Part shown: in pieces, positions 45,021 through 54,217 of the stretch
Layout of the letters: every line of letters begins with the position of its first letter
Numbering within the stretch: the first letter of the stretch is position 1
From: Sphingobium yanoikuyae
Lineage (GTDB): Bacteria; Pseudomonadota; Alphaproteobacteria; Sphingomonadales; Sphingomonadaceae
Direction: 5' to 3'
DNA length: 64,000 bases
Assembly: GCF_013001025.1 (NCBI RefSeq)
Contig: NZ_CP053021.1
Span: 2,818,001 to 2,882,000, forward strand
Made by a program: the position numbers and the translations under genes
Notes under the pieces: model-generated
Seen by the model: the letters and a program-made list of their open reading frames with translations, nothing else
What the model was told of the DNA's origin: nothing
Database searches by the model: none

Positions 45021-45533
45021 ATGGGGATCGGGAAGATGCGGCCCGTCATGGCGGCCGCGCTGATGCTGGGGCTGTTCGATATCGGGGTGGCGCAGGCGGC
45101 GCCCAAGCCGGTCGTCGGCGAGATGGCGCCGGATTTCGAGCTGACGCTGATCGACGGCAGCAAGGTGTCGCTGGCGGAACTGAAGGGCCAGGTGGTGCTG
45201 CTCAATTTCTGGGCGACCTGGTGCGTACCGTGTCGCAAGGAATTACCGACGCTCGACAGCTATTATGGGCTCCAGAAGAAACATGGGCTGAAAGTCTTCG
45301 CGATCACCACCGAAGGATCGGTACCAATCGCACAGCTGAAGCAATTGTTCGCGGCGATGCACATCCCGTCGGCCAAAAGGATCAAGGGCCCCTATGGTCC
45401 GCTGACCGGGGTGCCGACCAATTTCGTCATCGATCGGGCAGGCCGGCTGCGCTACGCCAAGTCCGGCGCGTTCGAGCTGGATGACCTCAATGCGCTGCTG
45501 GTGCCCTTGCTCAACGAACAGCCACCCGCCTGA
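45021..45533 (+). CDS. TlpA/ResA-like periplasmic thioredoxin
   Basis: The 170-residue protein has a signal peptide ending near VAQA and a thioredoxin fold with the redox-active WATWCVPCRKELP. It probably reduces disulphides in the periplasm, for example in cytochrome c maturation, though no such genes are nearby. The cis-proline lies in TGVPTNFVID. ATG at 45021 follows GGGGGAAGA; an in-frame ATG at 45036 is an alternative. It lies 79 bp before the MFS gene. Confidence 0.88.
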   Translation: MGIGKMRPVMAAALMLGLFDIGVAQAAPKPVVGEMAPDFELTLIDGSKVSLAELKGQVVLLNFWATWCVPCRKELPTLDSYYGLQKKHGLKVFAITTEGSVPIAQLKQLFAAMHIPSAKRIKGPYGPLTGVPTNFVIDRAGRLRYAKSGAFELDDLNALLVPLLNEQPPA

Positions 45534-45612
45534 GGCGATTTTCCGTTGCATTGCACAATGAAATTTCCGTCATCCGGTTGAAAGCCGGCCATGGCGGGAC
45601 CATTAGGGCGGC

Positions 45613-46824
45613 ATGACCCATTCTGCCGCCCTGCCCCTGCCGCGCGATGATGCGCCCCTGTCCCGCTTTGCCATATTGCTGATGGCGGTCGCGTGCGGGA
45701 CGATGGTCGCCAACCTCTATTATGCCCAGACGCTGATCGACGTGATCGGGCCGGAAATCGGCATGTCGGCCGGAGTTGCGGGCCTCATCACCACGCTGAC
45801 GCAGTTGGGCTATGGCCTGGGCATCATCCTGGTGGTGCCGCTGGCCGACCTGTTCGAGAACCGGCGGATCGTGCTGATATCGGCGGTGGCGACGGTGCTG
45901 GGCTGTATCGCCATCGCCCTGTCCAATGGCCCCGCGACCTTCCTGATCGCCTCCGTCATGACCGGCGTCGGCGCGACCGGGGTACAAGTGCTGATCCCCC
46001 TCGCCTCGCATCTGGCCCCGCCCGAACGGCAGGGGCGCGTGGTCGGGACGGTGATGAGCGGGTTGCTGTTCGGCATCATGTTGTCGCGGCCGATCGCCAG
46101 CTTCCTGGCAGGCTCCATGGGCTGGCGCGCGACCTTCCTGCTGTCGGCCGGGGTGATCGCGCTGGTGGCGGTCGCGCTGCTGATCGCCTGTCCGCAGCGC
46201 AGGCCCAAGGGCGGCATGCATTATGGCGAAGTCCTAAGCTCCACCTTCTCGCAGCTCGGGAAATATCGCGTCGTGCGGATGCGCGCCTTCTATCAGGCGT
46301 CGATGTTCGCGGCGTTCAACCTGTTCTGGACCGCTGCGCCGCTGAGCCTGATCCACGACTTTGGCCTCAGCCATAATGGCATCGGCGCCTTTGCCCTGGC
46401 CGGCGCAGGCGGCGCGCTGGTGGCCCCGGTGGCGGGCTGGCTGGCCGACCGGCGCCTGACCGGCCCGGCATCGCTCGGCGCGCTGATCGCGCTTTCCATC
46501 GGCTTCCTGCTGGCGGACTGGACGGTGGCGGCGGGCAGCCTGATCGGCTTCACCATCATGGCGGTGTTGATCGACGCGGCGGTGCAGGTAAGCCAGATCA
46601 CCGGGCAGAAGCTGATCTTCTCGCTCGATCCCCATGCGCGCGGCCGGATCAACGCGGCCTATATGACGGTAATGTTCGTGGTCGGGGCGCTGGGATCGGT
46701 GATCGGGTCGACCACCTATGAAGCGGGCGGCTGGAGCCTGAGCGCGATCGCCGGTGCGGCGATTGGCGGCGTGGCCGCGCTGGTCTTCATCCTGTTCGAC
46801 CGGGGCGCCAGCGCCACGCGCTGA
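45613..46824 (+). CDS. MFS transporter
   Basis: The 403-residue protein has 12 predicted membrane helices and major facilitator features: ANLYYAQTLIDVIG in helix 1, the motif A-like VVPLADLFENRRIVL between helices 2 and 3, and a long central loop with CPQRRPKGGMHY. It resembles the YnfM-type drug/sugar efflux group; substrate unknown. It ends 20 bp from the convergent pgk gene. Confidence 0.88.
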   Translation: MTHSAALPLPRDDAPLSRFAILLMAVACGTMVANLYYAQTLIDVIGPEIGMSAGVAGLITTLTQLGYGLGIILVVPLADLFENRRIVLISAVATVLGCIAIALSNGPATFLIASVMTGVGATGVQVLIPLASHLAPPERQGRVVGTVMSGLLFGIMLSRPIASFLAGSMGWRATFLLSAGVIALVAVALLIACPQRRPKGGMHYGEVLSSTFSQLGKYRVVRMRAFYQASMFAAFNLFWTAAPLSLIHDFGLSHNGIGAFALAGAGGALVAPVAGWLADRRLTGPASLGALIALSIGFLLADWTVAAGSLIGFTIMAVLIDAAVQVSQITGQKLIFSLDPHARGRINAAYMTVMFVVGALGSVIGSTTYEAGGWSLSAIAGAAIGGVAALVFILFDRGASATR

Positions 46825-46844
46825 CGCCCCCGCCGTCAAAAGGC

Positions 46845-48047
46845 TTAGGCGTAAAGTGCCTTCACGCCCGGCAGTTCCTTGCCTTCCATCCATTCGAGGA
46901 AGGCGCCGCCAGCGGTCGAGATGAAGGTGAAGTCGGCCGCCGCGCCGGCATGGTTGAGCGCGGCGACGGTGTCGCCACCGCCCGCGACCGACACCAGTTG
47001 GCCTTCCTTGGTGAGCGCCGCCGCCGTCTTGGCGAGAGCCACCGTCGCGGCGTCGAAGGGCGCGATCTCGAACGCGCCGAGCGGGCCGTTCCACACCAGG
47101 GTGCGGCAGTTCTTGAGCGCATCGCCCAGCGCTTCGACCGCGGCGGGACCGACGTCGAGGATCATCTCGTCCTCGGCGACTTCATGGACGTTGCAGGTCC
47201 GGACCGACGGCGGGTTGGCGGCAAATTCCTTGGCCACGACCACGTCATAGGGCAGATGGATGATGCAGCCGGCTTCCTCGGCCTTGTCGAAGATCGCGTC
47301 CGCCGTGTCGGCCAGATCCTTTTCGCACAGCGACTTGCCGACATCGACACCGCGGGCGTGGAGGAAGGTATTGGCCATGCCGCCGCCGATGATCAGATGA
47401 TCGACCTTGGTCACGAGATTGTTGAGCACGTCGAGCTTGGTCGACACCTTGGCGCCGCCGACGACGGCCGCGACCGGCTTGACAGGGGCACCGAGCGCGG
47501 CTTCGAGCGCGTCCAGTTCCTTCTCCATCGAACGGCCGGCGAAGGCGGGCAGCTTGTGGGCCAGCCCCTCGGTCGAGGCATGGGCGCGGTGCGCGGCGGA
47601 AAAGGCGTCGTTGACATAGAGGTCGCCGATCGCGGCGATCGCGTCGACCAGCGCGGGATCATTCTTTTCCTCGCCGGCATGGAAGCGGGTATTTTCGAGG
47701 ATGGCGATGTCGCCGTTGCGCATCACCTTGATACCGTCGGTCGCGGCTTCACCCTGGCAGTCAGGAATGAACTGCACCTCGCGGCCCAGCACCTGGGTCA
47801 GCGGACGGGTGATCTTGCTCAGCGAAAATTCCGGGTTCTTCTGGCCCTTGGGCCGGCCGAAATGGGCCAGGATCAGCACCTTGGCGCCGCGATCGGCCAG
47901 TTCCAGGATAGTCGGCATCGCCGCGCGCAGACGGGTGTCGTCGCTGACCGAACCGTCCTGCATCGGCACGTTCAGATCCTCGCGCACCAGCACCACCTTG
48001 CCGGTGATGTCGCCCATGTCGTCGAGTGTCTTGAACGGCTTTGCCAT
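46845..48047 (-). CDS. pgk: Phosphoglycerate kinase
   Basis: Pgk transfers phosphate between 1,3-bisphosphoglycerate and ADP. The 400-residue protein has [15 protein letters not shown], the substrate region [20 protein letters not shown], and the nucleotide-binding [17 protein letters not shown]. Length is normal. It is the third gene of tkt-gap-pgk but a strong terminator lies between gap and pgk, only 33 bp before the ATG. Confidence 0.97.
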   Translation of the reverse strand: MAKPFKTLDDMGDITGKVVLVREDLNVPMQDGSVSDDTRLRAAMPTILELADRGAKVLILAHFGRPKGQKNPEFSLSKITRPLTQVLGREVQFIPDCQGEAATDGIKVMRNGDIAILENTRFHAGEEKNDPALVDAIAAIGDLYVNDAFSAAHRAHASTEGLAHKLPAFAGRSMEKELDALEAALGAPVKPVAAVVGGAKVSTKLDVLNNLVTKVDHLIIGGGMANTFLHARGVDVGKSLCEKDLADTADAIFDKAEEAGCIIHLPYDVVVAKEFAANPPSVRTCNVHEVAEDEMILDVGPAAVEALGDALKNCRTLVWNGPLGAFEIAPFDAATVALAKTAAALTKEGQLVSVAGGGDTVAALNHAGAAADFTFISTAGGAFLEWMEGKELPGVKALYA

Positions 48048-48080
48048 GATCGCTCCTAGAATTTGGAATTATATCAGAAG

Positions 48081-48108
48081 AAAAACCCCGCCGGTTGGTC
48101 CGGCGGGG
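48081..48108 (-). terminator. Intrinsic terminator between gap and pgk
   Basis: Read on the minus strand, a perfect 9-bp GC stem (CCCCGCCGG / CCGGCGGGG) with a 5-nt loop is followed directly by TTTTTCTT. It starts 10 bp after the gap stop and ends 33 bp before the pgk start, so any pgk transcript from upstream must read through it. Confidence 0.9.
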
Positions 48109-48118
48109 CTGAGAAGGC

Positions 48119-49129
48119 TTAGAGGAACTTCGCCATGACACCCGAGGTGTCGATCATGCGGTTCGAGAAGCCCCATTCATTGTCGTACCAGCTGAGCACG
48201 CGGACCAGATTGCCCTCGATCACGGCCGTTTCCAGGCTGTCGACGGTCGAGCTGCGCGGATCGCCATTATAGTCGATCGAAACCAGCGGCTCGTCCGAAT
48301 AGCCCAGAATGCCCTTGAGCGGGCCGGATTCCGACGCCGCCTTGAGCAGGCCGTTGACTTCCTCGACCGTGGTGGCACGGCTGGGGATGAACTTCAGGTC
48401 GACGACCGAGACGTTCGGGGTCGGCACGCGGACCGACGAACCGTCCAGCTTGCCCTTGAGCGCGGGCAGAACCTCACCCACGGCGCGGGCGGCACCGGTG
48501 GTGGTCGGGATCATCGACAGGGCAGCGGCGCGGGCGCGACGCATGTCCTTGTGGATCTGGTCCAGCGTGTTCTGGTCGTTGGTGTAGCTGTGGATCGTGG
48601 TCATGAAGCCGCGTTCGATGCCGATCGAATCGTTCAGCACCTTGGCGAGCGGCGCCAGGCAGTTGGTGGTGCAGCTGGCGTTCGAGATGATGATGTCGTC
48701 GGCGGTCAGCTCGTCATGGTTGACACCGAAGACGACAGTCTTGTCGACATTGGTGCCCGGTGCCGAGATGACGACGCGCTTGGCGCCGGCGGTCAGGTGG
48801 GCGCCGGCCTTGTCCTTGCTGGTAAAGATGCCGGTGCATTCCAGGGCGATTTCGACGCCCAGTTCGGCGTGCGGCAGGTTGGCGGGATCGCGCTCTGCCG
48901 TCACCTTGATCTTCTTGCCGTCGACCACCAGGAAATCGCCGTCGACGCTGACTTCGCCGGCCCAGTTGCCATGGACCGAGTCGCGCTTGAACAGCAGGGC
49001 ATTGGCCTTGGCATCGCCCAGGTCGTTGATGCTCACCAGTTCCAGATCATGGTCGGTGCGCGAGAGGATGGCGCGCGCCACCAGACGACCGATGCGGCCG
49101 AAACCGTTGATTGCTACCTTCGTTGCCAC
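48119..49129 (-). CDS. gap: Glyceraldehyde-3-phosphate dehydrogenase, type I
   Basis: Gap oxidises glyceraldehyde-3-phosphate with NAD and phosphate. The 336-residue enzyme begins [17 protein letters not shown] (Rossmann fold) and has the catalytic cysteine in [15 protein letters not shown] and the C-terminal [12 protein letters not shown]. Length is standard. It lies 36 bp after tkt and is followed by an intrinsic terminator. Confidence 0.97.
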   Translation of the reverse strand: MATKVAINGFGRIGRLVARAILSRTDHDLELVSINDLGDAKANALLFKRDSVHGNWAGEVSVDGDFLVVDGKKIKVTAERDPANLPHAELGVEIALECTGIFTSKDKAGAHLTAGAKRVVISAPGTNVDKTVVFGVNHDELTADDIIISNASCTTNCLAPLAKVLNDSIGIERGFMTTIHSYTNDQNTLDQIHKDMRRARAAALSMIPTTTGAARAVGEVLPALKGKLDGSSVRVPTPNVSVVDLKFIPSRATTVEEVNGLLKAASESGPLKGILGYSDEPLVSIDYNGDPRSSTVDSLETAVIEGNLVRVLSWYDNEWGFSNRMIDTSGVMAKFL

Positions 49130-49165
49130 TGCACTTGTCTCCCGGTTTGCGTGTAGGTCTTGGGC

Positions 49166-51133
49166 TCAGGCGCCGAGCGCGGCCTTGATCTGCGGAGCGA
49201 TCTTGGCGGCGGTCAGGCCGAAATGGTCGTAGAGCACTTCGGCCGGAGCCGACGCGCCGAAGCTGTCGATGCCGAAGCGCAGGCCGTCAAGGCCGGTATA
49301 GCGTTCCCAGCCGAAGGTGGTGCCGGCCTCGATCGAGGCGCGCAGCACGCCGGCGGGCAGGATGTCAGCCTTGTAGGCGGCGTCCTGCGCGTCGAAATGG
49401 GCCCAGCTGGGCATCGAGACGACGTCGGCGCCGATGCCCTGTTCTTCCAGCGCCTTGGCGGTGGCGACGGCGATCTCGACTTCCGAACCGGTGGCGAGCA
49501 GCACGACCTTGCGATCGGCGGTCGCGGCGACCAGACGATAGGCGCCCTTGGCCGACAGGTTTTCGCTCTTTTCGGTGCGCAGCTGCGGCAGGTTCTGGCG
49601 GGTCAGCGCCAGCACCGACGGGCCGGTCGCATCCTTCAGCGCCAGTTCCCAGCATTCCGCCGTCTCGACGATGTCGGCCGGGCGATAGACGTCCAGGTTG
49701 GGGATCATGCGCATCGACATGACATGTTCGATCGGCTGGTGGGTCGGACCGTCCTCGCCCAGACCGATCGAGTCATGGGTGAGGACGTGGATCACGCGCT
49801 GTTCCTGCAGCGCGGCGAGGCGGATCCCGGCGCGCATATAGTCGGAGAAGACCAGGAAGGTGCCGCCATAGGGGATCACGCCACCATGCAGCGCCATGCC
49901 GTTCATCGCGCAGGCCATGCCGAATTCGCGGATGCCATAATAGACATAGCGGCCCGAATAATCGTCACGGGTCAGCGGGCCGGTGGACTTGGTCTTGGTG
50001 TTGTTCGAGCCGGTAAGGTCGGCCGAGCCGCCGACGGTTTCGGGCAGCAGATCATTGATCGCGCCCAGCGCCAGTTCGCTGGCCTTGCGGGTGGCGACCT
50101 TCTGCGGGTTGGCGATCAGGCTGTCGATATAGGCGTCGAGCGAGAAGCCGGCCGGCAGTTCGCCCGCCATGCGGCGCGAGAATTCGGCGCCTTCCGAAGC
50201 ATTTGCCAGGCGAACTTCCCAGGCCTTGCGAACATCACCGCCCTTGGCACCGATCGCCTTCCAGGCGGCGTCGATGTCGGCGGGGACCACGAAGGGTTCG
50301 GCGGTCCAGCCGAGAAATTCGCGGGCGGCGGCGACTTCGGCCTCGCCCAGTGCCGAGCCGTGGACGCCCGAGGTGCCAGCCTTGTTCGGCGCGCCATAAC
50401 CGATCTTGGTGGCGCAGGCGATCAGCGAGGGACGCGGATCGGCCAGTGCTTCGTCGATGGCGCGGCGCACATCGGCAACGTCATGGCCGTCGCACGACAC
50501 GACATGCCAGCCGGTGGCGGCATAGCGGGCGCGGACATCTTCGTTGCTCGATAAGTCAACGGCGCCGTCGATGGTGATCTTGTTGTCGTCCCACAGCACG
50601 ATCAGGCGCGAGAGGTTGAGATGACCGGCCAGACCGATCGCCTCATGGTTGATGCCTTCCATCAGGCAGCCATCGCCGGCGATCACCCAGGTGCGGTGAT
50701 CGACCAGATCGTCGCCAAATTCGGCGTTCAGGTGACGCTCGGCAATCGCCATGCCGACGGCGGTGGCCAGGCCCGAACCCAGCGGGCCGGTGGTCGCTTC
50801 GACCCCTGCCAGCTCGAAATTCTCCGGGTGGCCGGCGCAGGGCGAACCCAGCTGGCGGAAGTTGCGGATGTCGTCCATCGTCGGACGGGCATAGCCGGTG
50901 AGGTTCAGCAGCGAGTAGATCAGCATCGAGCCATGACCGGCCGACAACACGAAGCGGTCGCGATCGGCCCATTTCGGCGCGGCCGGATCGAACTTCACAT
51001 AATCCTTGAACAGCACGGTGGCGACGTCGGCCATGCCCATCGGCATGCCGGGATGGCCGCTGTTGGCAGCCTGCACGGCGTCCATGGAAAGCGCCCGGAT
51101 GGCGTTGGCGAGCTGCGTGTCGGAAACGGTCAT
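49166..51133 (-). CDS. tkt: Transketolase
   Basis: Transketolase moves two-carbon units in the pentose phosphate pathway using thiamine diphosphate. The 655-residue protein has LSAGHGSMLIYSLL, the ThDP motif GDGCLMEGINHEAIGLAGH with LIVLWDDNKI, and the second-domain motif THDSIGLGEDGPTHQPIEH. It is the first gene of the tkt-gap-pgk unit; the 174 bp upstream are shared with the divergent zapA region and hold both promoters. Confidence 0.97.
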   Translation of the reverse strand: MTVSDTQLANAIRALSMDAVQAANSGHPGMPMGMADVATVLFKDYVKFDPAAPKWADRDRFVLSAGHGSMLIYSLLNLTGYARPTMDDIRNFRQLGSPCAGHPENFELAGVEATTGPLGSGLATAVGMAIAERHLNAEFGDDLVDHRTWVIAGDGCLMEGINHEAIGLAGHLNLSRLIVLWDDNKITIDGAVDLSSNEDVRARYAATGWHVVSCDGHDVADVRRAIDEALADPRPSLIACATKIGYGAPNKAGTSGVHGSALGEAEVAAAREFLGWTAEPFVVPADIDAAWKAIGAKGGDVRKAWEVRLANASEGAEFSRRMAGELPAGFSLDAYIDSLIANPQKVATRKASELALGAINDLLPETVGGSADLTGSNNTKTKSTGPLTRDDYSGRYVYYGIREFGMACAMNGMALHGGVIPYGGTFLVFSDYMRAGIRLAALQEQRVIHVLTHDSIGLGEDGPTHQPIEHVMSMRMIPNLDVYRPADIVETAECWELALKDATGPSVLALTRQNLPQLRTEKSENLSAKGAYRLVAATADRKVVLLATGSEVEIAVATAKALEEQGIGADVVSMPSWAHFDAQDAAYKADILPAGVLRASIEAGTTFGWERYTGLDGLRFGIDSFGASAPAEVLYDHFGLTAAKIAPQIKAALGA

Positions 51134-51307
51134 AGCGGGAAGATGTCTTTCATGACTGGCATGGAACGGCCCGCGCGAACGGGCGAGTCGATTTGGGTTC
51201 CCTTTGTCGCGTCAATCCCCATGCGTCAACCGCAGGCGGGGCGTGGCGCGCGGCAAGCCGTCCAAACAGCGCTTTTGCAAGGCGAAAACATTGGCTATGC
51301 AGAAAAT

Positions 51308-51499
51308 ATGGCAAGCGACCGCATGATGCAGGCGATCGGCACGCTGGAGCGCGCGATCAGTCGGCTTGAACAGAATGTGGCCAGCCTTTCGCAGGCTGTC
51401 CCCCATGGCAATTCCGGCATCGACCAGATGGCCGCCCAAGCGGCATTGCAATCGCTGGACGATCTGATCGGGGAATTGCGGGGGCGCACCGATGGCTGA
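51308..51499 (+). CDS. Small coiled-coil protein upstream of zapA
   Basis: The 63-residue protein reads as one long amphipathic helix (MMQAIGTLERAISRLEQN and AALQSLDDLIGELRGR), suggesting a coiled coil. It overlaps zapA by 8 bp, so the two are cotranslated and may interact. By position and size it recalls ZapB-like or ZapA-accessory proteins, but I cannot claim homology. ATG at 51308 is the only start giving a compact product. Confidence 0.75.
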   Translation: MASDRMMQAIGTLERAISRLEQNVASLSQAVPHGNSGIDQMAAQAALQSLDDLIGELRGRTDG

Positions 51500-51827
51500 A
51501 ATCATGTTGCAGATCGCCGGCCGCCCCTATCAGTTGCGCTGCCGCGATGGCGAGGAAGCGCATATGGCGCATCTGGCCCAGATCATAGAGGACAAGGCCT
51601 ATCAGGCGCAGCGCAGCACGCCGGGCCTGACCGAGGTGCGCACGCTGCTGTTCGCGGCGCTGTTCATGGCGGACGAACTCAACGAACTGAAGCGCGCCGC
51701 AGCCGGCCGACAGGAGCGGCTGGCGCTGGATGGCGACGACGAGCCGGCTGCCCGCGCGGTCGAGGCACTGGCCGCGCGCGTAGAAAAGCTGAGCGAGGCT
51801 CTTGCCGCCCGCGCCGCCGACGCCTAG
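51492..51827 (+). CDS. zapA: Cell division protein ZapA
   Basis: ZapA bundles FtsZ filaments and stabilises the Z-ring. The 111-residue protein has the family N-terminal domain (IAGRPYQLRCRDGEEAHM, then IIEDKA) and a C-terminal coiled coil with LLFAALFMADELNELKR. Length is normal. It is followed by the 6S RNA gene and fau, the conserved zapA-ssrS-fau order. Confidence 0.92.
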   Translation: MAEIMLQIAGRPYQLRCRDGEEAHMAHLAQIIEDKAYQAQRSTPGLTEVRTLLFAALFMADELNELKRAAAGRQERLALDGDDEPAARAVEALAARVEKLSEALAARAADA

Positions 51828-51836
51828 ATTGGCGGC

Positions 51837-51995
51837 GACGGGCACTGCCTGGTGCGAGCTTTAGCGAACATCCCTGAGGCGATAATCACATCCACGGGGG
51901 CTGTCCCTGGGCGGGCTCTGGCCCGATCTACATGGTCCCCACCTGACGTTGAGGCGTCAGAGGATATTCCAGCAAACGGCCAAGGCGGTCCCGTC
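51837..51995 (+). ncRNA. ssrS: 6S RNA
   Basis: 6S RNA mimics an open promoter and sequesters sigma-70 RNA polymerase in stationary phase. The call rests on position between zapA and fau, where ssrS lies in most proteobacteria, on length (about 159 nt), and on structure: GACGGG at 51837 pairs with CCCGTC ending at 51995, and GCCTGG pairs with CCAAGGC inside, forming the closing stem. A bubble region and the internal GGGGCTGTCC and GGTCCCCACCT segments match the long irregular hairpin expected. Exact ends are inferred. Confidence 0.85.
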
Positions 51996-52023
51996 ACCCT
52001 CCTCTTCCCAGCAAAGGCACCCC

Positions 52024-52605
52024 ATGCCCGACGACAGTGATGCCGCCGACAAGTCGACCCTGCGCGCGATCGCCCGGCAGCGGCGGCGCAACTTCGTCGC
52101 CTCGCTCGACGCGCTGACCCACAGGCTGGCGTTCAAGGCCGTCCCCTCCCCGCTCGCCCACCGTATCGCCGACGCGCAGGTGATCGCGCTCTACATGGCG
52201 CTGGATGACGAGGCGCCGGCGCAGCGTCTGGCCCCGCAACTGGGCGTGATGGGCAAGCAGGTGGCGTTGCCGCGCGTGCTCGATCGACTGGGCAGCATGG
52301 ATTTCCTGCTGTGGCGGCCGGAGGACCAGCTGTTCCCCGGCCTGTTCGGCACCAGCCACCCCGAGCCATCAGGCGGCGCGGTGGCGCCGGATGTCATCAT
52401 CGCGCCACTGCTGGGTTTCGACCAGCGGATGAACCGCCTCGGCCAGGGCGGCGGCTATTATGACCGTGCCTTTGCCCGCCATCCCGATGCCTTGCGCGTC
52501 GGCCTTGCCTGGTCGGCGCAGGAACTGGATGATGTGCCGGCCGACCCATGGGATCTGCCGCTCGACATGATCCTGACCGAAACCGCCGTGATCGAGGCAA
52601 CCTGA
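52024..52605 (+). CDS. 5-formyltetrahydrofolate cyclo-ligase
   Basis: This enzyme converts 5-formyl-THF to 5,10-methenyl-THF with ATP. The 193-residue protein has the N-terminal basic helix (LRAIARQRRRNF), VIALYMALDDEAP and the signature GQGGGYYDRAFARH. ATG at 52024 gives MPDDSDAADK. It follows ssrS by 28 bp, the classical arrangement in which 6S RNA and this gene may be cotranscribed. It is called fau or ygfA in other bacteria. Confidence 0.93.
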   Translation: MPDDSDAADKSTLRAIARQRRRNFVASLDALTHRLAFKAVPSPLAHRIADAQVIALYMALDDEAPAQRLAPQLGVMGKQVALPRVLDRLGSMDFLLWRPEDQLFPGLFGTSHPEPSGGAVAPDVIIAPLLGFDQRMNRLGQGGGYYDRAFARHPDALRVGLAWSAQELDDVPADPWDLPLDMILTETAVIEAT

Positions 52606-52610
52606 CTCCG

Positions 52611-52853
52611 ATGAGCATCGACCCGCGCCATTATCATCAGCCCAGCTGGCGCAAGCCGGCCGGCATGTTCGCGATCCTGGGGCTGATCCTGGGCTGGGCC
52701 GTGCTGGTCGGCAGCCTGGCGCCGCTGATCGGCCAGTTGCCGATGTGGGGCCAGGTGCCGGTCTATATTTTCCTGGGCCTGATCTGGATCTGGATCCTGC
52801 CGCTGCGGCGGCTGCTCGCCTGGATGGAAACGGGGCGCTGGCGTCAGGGTTAA
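52611..52853 (+). CDS. DUF2842 family small membrane protein
   Basis: The 80-residue protein has PSWRKPAG near the N terminus and two membrane helices (FAILGLILGWAVLVGSL and VYIFLGLIWIWILPL), ending LRRLLAWMETGRW, the DUF2842 pattern. Function unknown. It begins 5 bp after the cyclo-ligase stop and is evidently in its operon. Confidence 0.85.
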   Translation: MSIDPRHYHQPSWRKPAGMFAILGLILGWAVLVGSLAPLIGQLPMWGQVPVYIFLGLIWIWILPLRRLLAWMETGRWRQG

Positions 52854-53109
52854 TCCCGATGCCCAGCCCATGGTGTTTCGCCTTATCCCTGAGCGTTAGG
52901 CGACCATAGCGGACGCATCGCGACCATGCGCGATGCAGGCGGCTCGCCGGGAACGGGGGCAACGGCATGTCCATGCGCCAGTCACCAGCATCGGCCGCCC
53001 ATGCCGCGGACCGCCCCCTTCGATCATCCTGCATTCTCCGGGCGGCGCCACCCCGCACCGGTCTCAAGCCATGTCCGGTGGCAGGCGCACAGTGCAACAG
53101 GAGGCGTTG

Positions 53110-53841
53110 ATGGTTCCATTGAGCAAGCGATTGTTTGCCGAATGTTTCGGTACATTCTGGCTGGTGTTCGGCGGGTGCGGCAGCGCCGTGCTGGCGGCGG
53201 CCTTTCCCGATGTCGGCATCGGCCTGCTGGGCGTTGCCCTGGCCTTCGGCCTCACGGTGCTGACCATGGCCTTTTCCATCGGCCATATTTCGGGCTGCCA
53301 CCTCAACCCGGCGGTGACGATCGGCCTGTGGGCCGGCGGCCGCTTCCCGGCCCGCGACATCGCCCCCTATATCGTCGTGCAACTGGTGGGCGCGGTGATC
53401 GCAGCCGCCCTGCTGCTGTTCATCGCCAGCGGCCAGCCGGGCTATGAGCTGGCGCCCAACGGCCTGGCGGTCAATGGCTATGGCCTGCATTCGCCAGGCG
53501 GCTACACGCTCGAATCGGGGCTGGCGATCGAGATGGTGCTGACCTTCGGCTTCCTGAGCGTCATTCTGGGCGCGACCGACAGCCGCGCGCCGGCGGGCTT
53601 TGCCCCGATCGCGATCGGCCTGGCGCTGACGCTGATCCACCTGATCAGCATTCCGGTCACCAACACCTCGGTCAATCCGGCGCGCAGCACCGGCCCTGCC
53701 CTGCTGGTCGGCGGGCTGGCGCTGCATCAGCTCTGGCTGTTCTGGGTGGCGCCGATCATCGGCGCGCTGGCCGCCGGCGGCGTCTATCGCTGGCTCGCCA
53801 ACGAACCGCTGCCGCCACATGTGACGGGCGAACATCTCTGA
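53110..53841 (+). CDS. aqpZ: Aquaporin Z
   Basis: AqpZ is a water channel of the inner membrane. The 243-residue protein has six membrane helices and both NPA boxes (HLNPAVTIG and [11 protein letters not shown]); the residues around the second box fit the water-selective group. ATG at 53110 is clearly right, with AGGAGG five bases upstream; the frame is open much further but without homology. It is monocistronic, with a GC hairpin (53855-53879) and no T run downstream. Confidence 0.96.
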   Translation: MVPLSKRLFAECFGTFWLVFGGCGSAVLAAAFPDVGIGLLGVALAFGLTVLTMAFSIGHISGCHLNPAVTIGLWAGGRFPARDIAPYIVVQLVGAVIAAALLLFIASGQPGYELAPNGLAVNGYGLHSPGGYTLESGLAIEMVLTFGFLSVILGATDSRAPAGFAPIAIGLALTLIHLISIPVTNTSVNPARSTGPALLVGGLALHQLWLFWVAPIIGALAAGGVYRWLANEPLPPHVTGEHL

Positions 53842-53942
53842 GACGAATCGTCACGGGCCGATGCCGTTGGTGTCGGCCCGCTGGCCTGTATCGATGTGAG
53901 GAAAAAGGATCGCCTGGCGATCGGATCACTTCGGGAATGAAG

Positions 53943-54019
<77 letters not shown>

Positions 54020-54099
54020 GCAGGGCGGCATCCTATCGTGACCCATGGTCACCAGATGATGCAAATCTGTTTACCTTCCGACTTTCCGGTCAGGGAAAG

Positions 54100-54176
<77 letters not shown>

Positions 54177-54217
54177 GTTCGGTGTGGGCGGCCGTCTATG
54201 CGGGTCCGGCCAAGCTG

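Noticed and set aside
53850..53885. Terminator after aqpZ
   Set aside because: A 7-bp GGGCCGA / TCGGCCC hairpin exists, but no T run follows and the loop is long, so I do not list it as a terminator.
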